Below are positions 54,212 to 62,421 of a stretch of 64,000 nucleotides of DNA, piece by piece. A program made the translations under genes and the position numbers. The stretch comes from an uncultured Bacteroidales bacterium (lineage in GTDB: Bacteria; Bacteroidota; Bacteroidia; Bacteroidales; Paludibacteraceae): positions 30,065 to 94,064 of the forward strand of contig UQNE01000012.1 in the NCBI GenBank assembly GCA_900542355.1, given 5' to 3'. The notes beneath the pieces were generated by a model. It had not been told where the DNA came from and did no database searches. It worked only from the letters and a program-made list of their open reading frames with translations. Within the stretch, counting starts at the first letter, position 1. The number at the start of each line of letters is the position of its first letter.

Positions 54212-54242
54212 GGGGCATCGACGATTGTCAGATGCCCTCTTT
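54212..54242 (-). terminator. Terminator after the PorZ-like gene
   Basis: Stem GGGCATC/GATGCCC (54213-54219 with 54231-54237) with an 11-nt loop; on the minus strand it is followed by CTTTTT. It lies about 105 nt past the stop. The loop shares ACGATT with the terminator at 284-324. Confidence 0.75.
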
Positions 54243-54345
54243 GCTGTTGGATAATGGTTATTTATCGTATATTTCAACCATATTTAATTGGTTCATATTC
54301 TATGTGAGACAGTTAGTTCATTACTAAAATTAGTTTGTGGGGCAA

Positions 54346-57300
54346 TTAGTTCATTACTAAGATTTTGACGGTGGTGTGGTTCTTGCCTTCGGCATTGCAG
54401 AGGGCCGTATAAACACCACTGCTGACACGCTGTCCCTTGAAATTGCGGCCGTCCCAAACGGCAGTACCACCATTGCTCTTGGTCTTGCATACCAAATTAC
54501 CACCGGCATCGATGATATTGACCGTAGTGTTTTCCATCAGTCCGGTGATAGTAATAACTCCTTCATAATTCGGTCGCACCGGATTGGGATAAGCATACGC
54601 CCCACTGAAATCATCTTGCGGAGCCGAAGCATCACTCCGATAAGAGACAATACCTTTTCCCGTACCGACAAACACCTCACCGGAATTAGGATTGATAGCA
54701 ATAGAGAGAATCGAATTGGAGGGCAAAACAGAATTTTCCGTAGTAAAATGGGCAATAGTGGTCAGTCCGTCTGATGACATCAGATAGATACCGGAAGTCT
54801 CCGTACCTATCCATTTGCGGTTAGCCCCATCTACCACAATCGCATTGATTTGCTCCGTACCAAGCAGATAATCAGCCAAATTGGTACCATCGTTGCGCGG
54901 AATCTTGATACGCGTACATTGGTTGGAAGCAAAGAAATCTACCGAAGCGGGGATAACAATGATTCCCGTAGGTGTCCCCAACCAAACATCGCCATCCAAG
55001 TCCTGCGCCAAACAATAGATGTACTCCGGTGTAAGTTGTATATTATCGCCATCGACGAATGTGCTACGCTTGATGCACTGGTCATCATTCGCAGACAATG
55101 GCGTACCACCATCGTCGAGCAAGATGACTCCTGTCTGCTTGCGTTGGTCAATCATCCATTTGCGCCGACTGCTACGGTTATCCACCGTTATCTCCCACGG
55201 AGTCTCAAAGCGCACGGCTTGCCTATTGGAGTACATATCCAGTCCGTACCATTGCCCTTGCGGGGTAAGGATATTGACAGGATGTGCGTTTTGCCCCGTA
55301 TTGAGCACCCATAGATTGCCCGAATCATCCATCATCAGTCCCTCGGTACGGGTATAGAAATCGGGGTTATTCTCGGCGGCAGCACGCAAAGTGCTATTGC
55401 TGACCGTATAGTGTTTCACTGCCTCGTAGCCACGATACTCTACCAGTCCCATTCCATAGAGTGCAGTGAAGAAATGCCCATCCTCGTTGGGGTCTGCCAC
55501 GATAGATACCACATCACGCGGAGCCGTATGCATACCCAGTTTAGCACCCGCCACAGAGGCAAACATACTACGCCATTGCGACCCGTCGTAGATACTAAAA
55601 TTACCTTCGCGAGCACTCTCGACAGCCCAACGACTGCCCCCTGCTACATAGAGTTTGTCCGCCACGAACTTCAGACGATAGCCATTGTTGCTGACAGGGC
55701 CGTTAGGCGGGAATACCTGAATCTCGTTTTGGAGACTTAGTCGGGCTATACCATTGCCTGGTGCTGCCAACCAATAGCAACTATTAGCCGCATCGTATTG
55801 GGCATCGACCACACGATAATCGCCCCATAGATGCACCCCTGTGCGAGCAATCTCCACCAGCCCTTTTCCCTCTTGGTATCCCAACAAACGATTGGCATAG
55901 CCTGCCACCCAATGGAGCGATTGCGTATCAGCCACCCTACTCCATCCTGCAACGGTCCGTGAGTAGAGAACAGAGTCTTGCAATATATATAAGGAGTCGT
56001 TCGCCACCACTACCTTTTCGGCAGCACGACTACGAGGGAGAGCAATGGTTTTCCAGAAGGAATAGTCCACCAAATTATCGTGTATGGATGCGACATACAA
56101 TTGGTCTTGCACAAGCGCATAGAGTGTATCGCCCCAAAGCACCAATGAACGGACATTGACATCTTGCGCACTATCACCAATATAGTAGGTATCGATAACC
56201 TCGGCTTTGCGTGTATTGATAGCCACAACACCAAACGGCATGGCCAAATAGGCTGAACGCTCTGTTACACAGATGTCGTTGACAGTAACGGGGATAGTGG
56301 CCGATTTCTGATACAAATCGGGCATTTGCGTGGTAGTGCCATCATCTGCAAGCAGGTCGATTCGCCCGTCTGAATAACAGATAATCAGTTGATTAGTAGT
56401 ATTATCGTACGCAATATGCAAGATGTCGCTGCTATTGAGTCCGGTGGATTTATTCCAAAGCGTAAAAGTCTCGTCTTGTTTGTTGAGGGAGAACAAAGCA
56501 CCATTAGCGAGGCCATATACCTCGTTTCTGCTCTGCGCTATCTCCTCCATATCGGTGTATGAGTAGTGGAGTTTCCATTGCTGCATACTGCCATATTCCA
56601 CACCATCGGAGTCGCTATTTGCATCGGAGTCTGCCAAATCGGTTGATTGCTCGCTGTAAGCCACAATACCTTTGCTCGTACCGACATACATCGTCTTGGC
56701 ATCAGCAGCAAGGGACATCACATAGTTGCTTGGCATCGGACTATTGTCGGTGGTGTAATGGGCAAGAATGGTCTTTCTATCGGACGAAAGCACATAGACA
56801 CCTATCGTATTGGTGGCTATCCAAATACGCCCATCCCAATCGAACTCGATAGCACGCACCTCGTTGGACAGGAATGGTTTTTCTCCGTTATCTTCTTGAA
56901 TATCAATGCGTTCGCACAAATCAGATTGGAAGAAATCTACAGAACTCGGAATGATAATAATGCCATCATTTACCCCCAACCAGATGTTTCCGTCGGGGTC
57001 TTGAACGCACTTATAAAGTGAGCGTGTAGCCAAATCCACTTCTGTTCCGTTGGCGGTATGCAACAGTGTTCGGAAGATTGTTCGGTCATCTTCGGTATTG
57101 AGTGTACCGGCATCGTCAAGAAGCACCAACCCGGCACCTTTACGAGGCAACTGAAACCATTTATGATTGGAGTTGTGATTGTCGATAACCAAGTCGCCCG
57201 TAGTATCGTAGTAAGGGTCGCGGTTGCTCAAATGGATAGTAACGCCCGTCCATACTCCGGCAGAAGAATAACACTGCACCTGATTGGTAGCGGTATTGCT

Positions 57301-58443
57301 ATTCATCAGCCAGAGGTTTCCTTTGGCATCGAACATACCGCTACTGGTGCGGGTATAGTCTTGCGGATTGGATTCCACGGCAGTGATTAGCGAACTATTC
57401 CACGGCATATAATGTTGCACCAATCGGCTTCCACGAAACTCATAAACGCCTGTACCATAACTGGTTATGAAATAGTGCATTGCGTCGCTCGGGTCAACGG
57501 AAACATGCATAAAATCGGTGGCATGATTGCCTGTCTGTGCCACTATTTGTGCTTGCGAGATATTGGTCCATTGCGAACCATCGTACATCATAGCATTGCC
57601 AGGAGTGAAATTTTGCACAGCCCATCGTCCGCCCGATACCACATAGAGATGACCTTGCGTAGCGGTCATATCATAGGGTGTATTGGTAAGGGGGCCTTGC
57701 GGCTTGTAGGTGTTTTTTGCCCCGGTGATGTCGGTGCGCACAATACCATCGCTTCCCCCACTCTGCCATATCTCACCATTGGTATCGGTGTAGATTTGTC
57801 CTTTTTGTGTATCACGCGAGATACGACCAAGAGGCTCTGTTTGCCAGTTGCGATAATCGGGGAGGTGGTCGTTCAGACTCGCCTTGTAGATACAATCAGC
57901 AGCGAAAGCATAGATGCTATCATCCTGAAAAACAATATCTTGCACTTTTACCTCTGTGGCATTGGCACCTATATAATAAGTATCCGCCAATTCGCGTTTG
58001 TTGAGGCGAAAAGTAACGATACCAAAATCCATAGCCAAATACGCACGACCATCGAAGACCGTGATATTGTTGATGGTTTTGGTAGCCATCATATCCTTGG
58101 TATAGAGCCCCGAAACATACTCTATTTGGCCATTGTGCATGACATCCATCTTGCCATCCTCGTAAGCAATAAGCAGATTATCAGTAGGTTGGTCATAGTA
58201 GATACATACAATGTTTGAGCCGTGCAGACCGCTTGCAGAGTTGTAGGTCTCGATACCTTCGGTCTGCTTATCGACAGAGAACAGGGCACCATCGGAAACG
58301 GCAAAGACCTTGTCGGGCGTCATGGCTATTTGCACTACATTGTTGTAGGCAAACATCGTTTTCCAGTATCCTTCTGCCCGTAACGAGAGCGCACACAATA
58401 GCAACAGAGCCGATAAATATATCTTTAATTGACTGATTCTCAT
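54346..58443 (-). CDS. porZ: PorZ-like type IX secretion protein, internally duplicated
   Basis: A 1365-residue exported protein with a signal peptide ending near ALSLRA. Residues about 25-610 and 622-1280 are homologous: both begin with a WK-x-aromatic segment and contain VFAVSDGALFSVDKQ / VYGLANGALFSLNKQ, then later VSGGRWAVQNF / VAGGSRWAVES and LYKCVQDPDGNIWLG / IYCLAQDLDGDVWLG. Each half matches the two-propeller body of PorZ, a T9SS surface component near 780 residues. The C-terminal 80 residues (YPNPVRPNYEGVITITGL, DGRNFKGQRVSSGVY) are a sorting-type domain. Its role is presumably in T9SS surface modification; double length is the novelty. Confidence 0.85.
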   Translation of the reverse strand: MRISQLKIYLSALLLLCALSLRAEGYWKTMFAYNNVVQIAMTPDKVFAVSDGALFSVDKQTEGIETYNSASGLHGSNIVCIYYDQPTDNLLIAYEDGKMDVMHNGQIEYVSGLYTKDMMATKTINNITVFDGRAYLAMDFGIVTFRLNKRELADTYYIGANATEVKVQDIVFQDDSIYAFAADCIYKASLNDHLPDYRNWQTEPLGRISRDTQKGQIYTDTNGEIWQSGGSDGIVRTDITGAKNTYKPQGPLTNTPYDMTATQGHLYVVSGGRWAVQNFTPGNAMMYDGSQWTNISQAQIVAQTGNHATDFMHVSVDPSDAMHYFITSYGTGVYEFRGSRLVQHYMPWNSSLITAVESNPQDYTRTSSGMFDAKGNLWLMNSNTATNQVQCYSSAGVWTGVTIHLSNRDPYYDTTGDLVIDNHNSNHKWFQLPRKGAGLVLLDDAGTLNTEDDRTIFRTLLHTANGTEVDLATRSLYKCVQDPDGNIWLGVNDGIIIIPSSVDFFQSDLCERIDIQEDNGEKPFLSNEVRAIEFDWDGRIWIATNTIGVYVLSSDRKTILAHYTTDNSPMPSNYVMSLAADAKTMYVGTSKGIVAYSEQSTDLADSDANSDSDGVEYGSMQQWKLHYSYTDMEEIAQSRNEVYGLANGALFSLNKQDETFTLWNKSTGLNSSDILHIAYDNTTNQLIICYSDGRIDLLADDGTTTQMPDLYQKSATIPVTVNDICVTERSAYLAMPFGVVAINTRKAEVIDTYYIGDSAQDVNVRSLVLWGDTLYALVQDQLYVASIHDNLVDYSFWKTIALPRSRAAEKVVVANDSLYILQDSVLYSRTVAGWSRVADTQSLHWVAGYANRLLGYQEGKGLVEIARTGVHLWGDYRVVDAQYDAANSCYWLAAPGNGIARLSLQNEIQVFPPNGPVSNNGYRLKFVADKLYVAGGSRWAVESAREGNFSIYDGSQWRSMFASVAGAKLGMHTAPRDVVSIVADPNEDGHFFTALYGMGLVEYRGYEAVKHYTVSNSTLRAAAENNPDFYTRTEGLMMDDSGNLWVLNTGQNAHPVNILTPQGQWYGLDMYSNRQAVRFETPWEITVDNRSSRRKWMIDQRKQTGVILLDDGGTPLSANDDQCIKRSTFVDGDNIQLTPEYIYCLAQDLDGDVWLGTPTGIIVIPASVDFFASNQCTRIKIPRNDGTNLADYLLGTEQINAIVVDGANRKWIGTETSGIYLMSSDGLTTIAHFTTENSVLPSNSILSIAINPNSGEVFVGTGKGIVSYRSDASAPQDDFSGAYAYPNPVRPNYEGVITITGLMENTTVNIIDAGGNLVCKTKSNGGTAVWDGRNFKGQRVSSGVYTALCNAEGKNHTTVKILVMN

Positions 58444-58457
58444 ACGATTATGCGTAG

Positions 58458-59042
58458 TTACAAAATAGTACAGAGTGCCTGCATAGCACGGGCACGATGA
58501 CTAATTGAATTCTTGATGTCGGCAGGTAGTTCGGCAAAGGTCTTATCATACCCCTCCGGAATAAATAACGGATCGTATCCAAAGCCCCCTTCGCCTCGTT
58601 CTTCCGTGGCTATCTCTCCCCGCACAATGCCTTCCACCTGCTGCACCTCTCCACGACGAATAAGCGTTACGACAGTGCGAAATTGTGCTCTTCGGTCTGC
58701 AATGCCTTGCAACTCCGCCAAAGCCTTTTTTCGGTTGTTTTCAGGGTTGGATGGTTCGCCAGCCCAACGAGCGGTATAGACACCTGGCTTACCACCTAAA
58801 GCACTGATTTCCAATCCGGTATCATCGGAGAACACCCCATCGACATCTACACCATGTTGCACCACAAAACGATGCACCTCATCGGCCTTGATATGCGAAT
58901 TTTCTTCAAGTGTGGTGCCGGTCTCGGCGATGTCGTGGCAGAACTCTATCTCACGGAGACTCAATACCTCTACACCTACAGGAAGAATGTCTCTTACTTC
59001 TTGCAACTTATGTGTGTTATTTGTCGCGAAAACTAATTTCAT
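58458..59042 (-). CDS. rdgB: Non-canonical purine NTP pyrophosphatase (RdgB/HAM1)
   Basis: Cleanses the nucleotide pool by hydrolysing ITP, XTP and dITP to monophosphates. The 194 residues begin KLVFATNNTHKLQEVRDIL and contain the substrate loop FSDDTGLEISALGGKPGVYTARWAG and the C-terminal SHRARAM. A consensus promoter is 23 bp upstream of the ATG, and the PorZ-like gene follows after 14 nt, so it may head that transcript. Confidence 0.96.
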   Translation of the reverse strand: MKLVFATNNTHKLQEVRDILPVGVEVLSLREIEFCHDIAETGTTLEENSHIKADEVHRFVVQHGVDVDGVFSDDTGLEISALGGKPGVYTARWAGEPSNPENNRKKALAELQGIADRRAQFRTVVTLIRRGEVQQVEGIVRGEIATEERGEGGFGYDPLFIPEGYDKTFAELPADIKNSISHRARAMQALCTIL

Positions 59043-59064
59043 ACACTGTCGATTTTATTCGCTG

Positions 59065-59096
59065 CAAAGTTACAAAAAAAAATCCATTCCGACAAA
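59065..59096 (-). promoter_or_regulatory. Promoter of rdgB
   Basis: On the minus strand TTTG (59093-59096), 20 bp, TAACTTTG (59065-59072). Full consensus match just upstream of the rdgB start at 59042. Confidence 0.85.
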
Positions 59097-59151
59097 AATA
59101 AGTTTTCCATAAAAAGCCATATAAAAGACCATATAAAACCCATATAGGCGG

Positions 59152-59242
59152 TTTTGGTTCTCCGTTAACGATTAATTGACCGTTAAACATGGCATAGAAC
59201 AAAAGAGAAACATGTAATTATCATGTAATTAGACCATTAATT
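59152..59242. repeat. Dispersed spacer repeat (copy 2, inverted)
   Basis: On the minus strand GTTAACGGAGAACCAAAA (59152-59169) and a segment of about 36 bp (59207-59242) match the spacer repeat at 37296-37364. The two parts are in inverted order relative to copy 1. Confidence 0.65.
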
Positions 59243-59282
59243 ATTTATTTCTCTCCGTTTCACTATGCAACATCCCTTCCTT

Positions 59283-59302
59283 TGGAGGGGCTTGGGGAGG
59301 TC
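59283..59302 (+). repeat. 20-bp dispersed repeat, spacer copy
   Basis: TGGAGGGGCTTGGGGAGGTC, identical to 37642-37661 inside rng. Here it lies in a spacer upstream of ATTATGCAT copies. Confidence 0.85.
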
Positions 59303-59357
59303 GCATTATGCATTGAATTACTTGCCCGTTGATTATGCAGTTGCCCTAAATCGTGCA

Positions 59358-59996
59358 TTATGCATCGATAAGGTGTCTGCGTATCCACGCCACCGTGGCA
59401 TAGGCAAGGGGAGTGGAGCAACAAACCTCCATCAGCACTTTGGCAAGTACTTGAAAACCAATCATAGTCAGCACCTGCTTGAGCGATACCACACCCGCAA
59501 AGGCAATAAAGACAAAAATTGTGGTATCTAAGCAATAGCCCACAATAGAACTGGCGATAGTGCGTGTCCACATCGGTCCGCCCCAGTGTTGTTTGAGCCT
59601 GCTCATTACCCACGCATTGGCAGTTTCTCCCACGAGGAAAGCACAAACCGATGCCGCCATTATGCGAGGTACGAAACCAAAAATCTGCCTATATGCCTTC
59701 TGCATTTCTATCGTATCGGTAGGCACCGGCACTAGTGTAGCAATCCATGCAAAAAGCGTGAAGACCATTTGACAAAAGAAGGTGAGCAAAATCAGTCGGC
59801 GGGCAGTACGAAAGCCCCACAACTCGCTCACTACTTCACCTAACATATAGGTAATGGGGAAAATAATTGTACCCGCATCAAATATACTCAGACTGCCAAT
59901 CTGAATAATTTGCGTAGCCATCACATTGGCCGTAAGATAACCCGTAACCATCACTGCTGCAATGGCTACTAATATATTGCTTTTAGTAAACTTCAT
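59358..59996 (-). CDS. Queuosine precursor transporter (YhhQ/Vut_1 family)
   Basis: A 212-residue membrane protein with about six hydrophobic helices. It has the family patterns ANVMATQIIQIGSLSIFDAGTI (split here as first helices), PITYMLGEVVSELWGF, and the C-terminal STPLAYATVAWI. Members import precursors such as 7-cyano-7-deazaguanine for tRNA queuosine. No other queuosine genes are in the window. The gene stands alone on the minus strand. Confidence 0.9.
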   Translation of the reverse strand: MKFTKSNILVAIAAVMVTGYLTANVMATQIIQIGSLSIFDAGTIIFPITYMLGEVVSELWGFRTARRLILLTFFCQMVFTLFAWIATLVPVPTDTIEMQKAYRQIFGFVPRIMAASVCAFLVGETANAWVMSRLKQHWGGPMWTRTIASSIVGYCLDTTIFVFIAFAGVVSLKQVLTMIGFQVLAKVLMEVCCSTPLAYATVAWIRRHLIDA

Positions 59997-60131
59997 AAAA
60001 ATACGGATTACTCTATCACGAATAAACCAATCAACTACAAATCAAACTCTTCAAACTATTCCCCTCGCTCGACCACGAATAAATCTATCCTCCATTAACC
60101 GCGAACAAACATTCTTATCAGAGACCTATCG

Positions 60132-60179
60132 ACTCATCTACCAACTCATCTACCAACTCATCAACCAACTCATCGATCT
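60132..60179. repeat. 12-bp tract ACTCATCTACCA
   Basis: Four units, ACTCATCTACCA twice, ACTCATCAACCA and ACTCATCGATCT, directly beyond the stop of the metallo-beta-lactamase gene. The period is 12 bp. Confidence 0.85.
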
Positions 60180-60180
60180 C

Positions 60181-60729
60181 TCAGAGATAGGGATTGAATT
60201 GTTTCTCTCTGCCGATAGTGGTAGAATAGCCGTGTCCGGGATAGACGATGGTGTCATCGGGGAGGATAGTAAGGCGTTGCAACGAACGGATAAGTGTAGG
60301 CATATCTCCTCCCTCTAAGTCGGTACGCCCGATAGAATCGCGGAACAAGGTATCGCCCGTGAATACACAGCCTTGCGGCTGCCAATAGTAGCACACCGCA
60401 TCTTCCTTATGCCCGGGAGTGTGTATCACCTCTATTCCCTCAAAATCCGGCAACAGCAACTTGCCTTCAGGCGGAAAGATGATAGGGGCAATGCCATAAG
60501 TGCGTTGCACAAACTCCACCCCACAGATATGGTCGGGATGTGTATGGGTGATGAGCAATGCAACGGGCGAAAGGCTGTTGGCAGAGAGAAAATCCTGCAT
60601 TCGCTTCTCTTCTGCGGCTCCGTACATTCCCGCATCGATAAGCAGTGCCTTGTGGTTTTGACTCTGCTCATCCCATACCAAGTAGGTACACTCACGATAC
60701 GGATTGAAATAAAAAGGCTTGATAGTCAT
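60181..60729 (-). CDS. Metallo-beta-lactamase fold hydrolase
   Basis: A 182-residue hydrolase starting at the ATG 60729; the codon before it at 60732 is GTG. The metal-binding motif is THTHPDHICGVEF, followed by the second ligands in HTPGHKEDAVCYY and FTGDTLFRDSIGRTD, and the terminal histidine in YPGHGYSTTIG. It belongs to the glyoxalase II-like (YcbL) group. The thioester substrate is unknown. Confidence 0.9.
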   Translation of the reverse strand: MTIKPFYFNPYRECTYLVWDEQSQNHKALLIDAGMYGAAEEKRMQDFLSANSLSPVALLITHTHPDHICGVEFVQRTYGIAPIIFPPEGKLLLPDFEGIEVIHTPGHKEDAVCYYWQPQGCVFTGDTLFRDSIGRTDLEGGDMPTLIRSLQRLTILPDDTIVYPGHGYSTTIGREKQFNPYL

Positions 60730-60885
60730 CACACAATCAAATTAGTTTGAACCAATAAATCAATCAGTTACAAACGATTATACTATTTTCCTTGAGTTAT
60801 AATCGGAAAAGAAACAGTTGCGCTCAGTTGCTACTATTGCCTACTAAATTCGTTTCGATTGAGCAAAACTGATAGTAGCAGACAA

Positions 60886-61554
60886 CTACATCGGCAGATA
60901 AATCACCTGCTTTGTCTCAAACCATTCTCCGGCAAAGAAATGACTAATGGGCGTAACCTCTACGCGCTTTTGGAATGGGCGCAACTCTTCGTCCAAATCC
61001 CCCCCCTTGAGTACCAGCAAGCCATTGGGTATGGCGTTGCGTTGCGTGCGACTGATGTTTTTCTGCACCAATCGAACCAAATCGGGCAAGGGCATCACGG
61101 CACGAGAGACCACAAAATCGAATTTGCCTTTCTCATCCTCGGCACGCTCTTGGATGCAAGTTACATTGGTCAGTCCGATAGCAGTAGCCACCTCTTGTGC
61201 CACACGCACTTTCTTCCCTATACCATCGATGAGCGTGAACTCACATTGGGGAAACAAGATAGCCAACGGAATACCCGGAAAACCTCCGCCCGTACCCACA
61301 TCTAATATCTTGCTTTGAGGCTGAAAAGGCAGCACTTTGGCAATAGCCAACGAATGGAGGATATGATGCTCGTATAGGTTATCAATATCCTTGCGAGAGA
61401 TGACATTGATTTTGCCATTCCAATCACGATAGAGCGCATCGAGAGCGGCAAATTGCTGAAATTGCAGAGCCGTCAAGGAGAAATGCTCCTTGACGGCTTC
61501 GATGCCTAACGGACTGACATTAAGGAGGTTATCCTTAGAGTCTTGCGAGTTCAT
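60886..61554 (-). CDS. rsmG: 16S rRNA m7G527 methyltransferase (RsmG)
   Basis: Methylates G527 of 16S rRNA with S-adenosylmethionine. The ATG at 61554 gives 222 residues; the codon two positions upstream (61560) is TTG. The SAM-binding loop is ILDVGTGGGFPGIPLAILFP, preceded by NVISRKDIDNLYEHHILHSL, the GidB signature. It lies 6 nt after yebC, on the same transcript. Confidence 0.95.
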   Translation of the reverse strand: MNSQDSKDNLLNVSPLGIEAVKEHFSLTALQFQQFAALDALYRDWNGKINVISRKDIDNLYEHHILHSLAIAKVLPFQPQSKILDVGTGGGFPGIPLAILFPQCEFTLIDGIGKKVRVAQEVATAIGLTNVTCIQERAEDEKGKFDFVVSRAVMPLPDLVRLVQKNISRTQRNAIPNGLLVLKGGDLDEELRPFQKRVEVTPISHFFAGEWFETKQVIYLPM

Positions 61555-61560
61555 ACCCAA

Positions 61561-62277
61561 TTAGTCAGCGAGGTTGGTGAAGACATTCTGTACATCCTCA
61601 TCCTCCTCAATCTTGTCGATGAGTTTTTGTACCGACTCTTTCTCCTCATCGGTGAGGGTCTTGGTGTCGTTCGGGATACGAACGAACTCACACGACTGAA
61701 TCTCAAAGCCATTGTCCTCCAGATACTTCTGCATCTGCGAGTATTGGTTGAAGTCAGCATAGATGATGATGTTGCCGTCCTCATCGGTACCGAGTTCTTC
61801 TACACCAAAGTCGATGAGTTCCAACTCCAGTTCTTCCAAATCGATGCCTTCTTTAGGGCTGACGGTGAAGCAGGCTTTGCGGTCGAAAAGGAACTGCAAG
61901 CAGCCCTGTGTACCGAGCGTGCCACCATGTTTGGTGAAGTAGGAACGGATATTAGCCACCGTACGCATGTTGTTGTCGGTAGCGGTCTCAATAAAGATGG
62001 CTACGCCATGCGGTCCATATCCTTCATAATTGATTTCCTTGTATCCTTCAGACGATTTATCGGTGGCTTTTTTGATAGCACGGTCGATATTCTCCTTAGG
62101 CATATTCTCTCGTTTGCACTGCTGTATCAGCATACGCAGACGGGGGTTTCCATCGGGATCAGCCCCACCCTCACGAGCAGCGATGGTGATTTCCTTTCCC
62201 AACTTGGTAAATGTACGAGCCATGTGGCCCCAGCGTTTCAGTTTGGTCGCTTTGCGATATTCAAATGCGCGTCCCAT
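61561..62277 (-). CDS. YebC/PmpR family regulator
   Basis: A 238-residue protein of the YebC family (MGRAFEYRKATKLKRWGHMA, then GADPDGNPRLRMLI and MPKENIDRAIKKA). Family members act as DNA-binding regulators and, in some species, aid ribosomes that stall at proline-rich runs. The order of the three domains is intact. It is followed by rsmG after 6 nt. A 9-bp CTAG tract lies 63 bp upstream. Confidence 0.95.
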   Translation of the reverse strand: MGRAFEYRKATKLKRWGHMARTFTKLGKEITIAAREGGADPDGNPRLRMLIQQCKRENMPKENIDRAIKKATDKSSEGYKEINYEGYGPHGVAIFIETATDNNMRTVANIRSYFTKHGGTLGTQGCLQFLFDRKACFTVSPKEGIDLEELELELIDFGVEELGTDEDGNIIIYADFNQYSQMQKYLEDNGFEIQSCEFVRIPNDTKTLTDEEKESVQKLIDKIEEDEDVQNVFTNLAD

Positions 62278-62340
62278 ATTGTTTTAGTTTTTATATGTTT
62301 ATTAGTTTGTTATTGCGTTTTTTCCACTAAAAGAACTTTT

Positions 62341-62394
62341 CTAGATATTCTAGAGGGTCTATAGATTATAGGAGGTCTATATATTTTAGGGGCA
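62341..62394. repeat. 9-bp CTAG tract upstream of yebC
   Basis: Six in-phase units: CTAGATATT, CTAGAGGGT, CTATAGATT, ATAGGAGGT, CTATATATT, TTAGGGGCA. The tract lies in the ompA-yebC spacer and belongs to the same family as those upstream of purA, purT and pyrC. Confidence 0.8.
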
Positions 62395-62421
62395 ATTATG
62401 CATTCTTCATTATGCATTATA

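Larger units (their letters stand above)
59097..59357. other. Gene-free repeat-rich spacer
   Basis: Between rdgB and the queuosine transporter. It holds CCATATAAAA copies (59108-59147), an inverted copy of the dispersed spacer repeat, the 20-bp GGAGGGG element, and several ATTATGCA copies (59305-59362). No coding sequence is supported. Confidence 0.6.
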
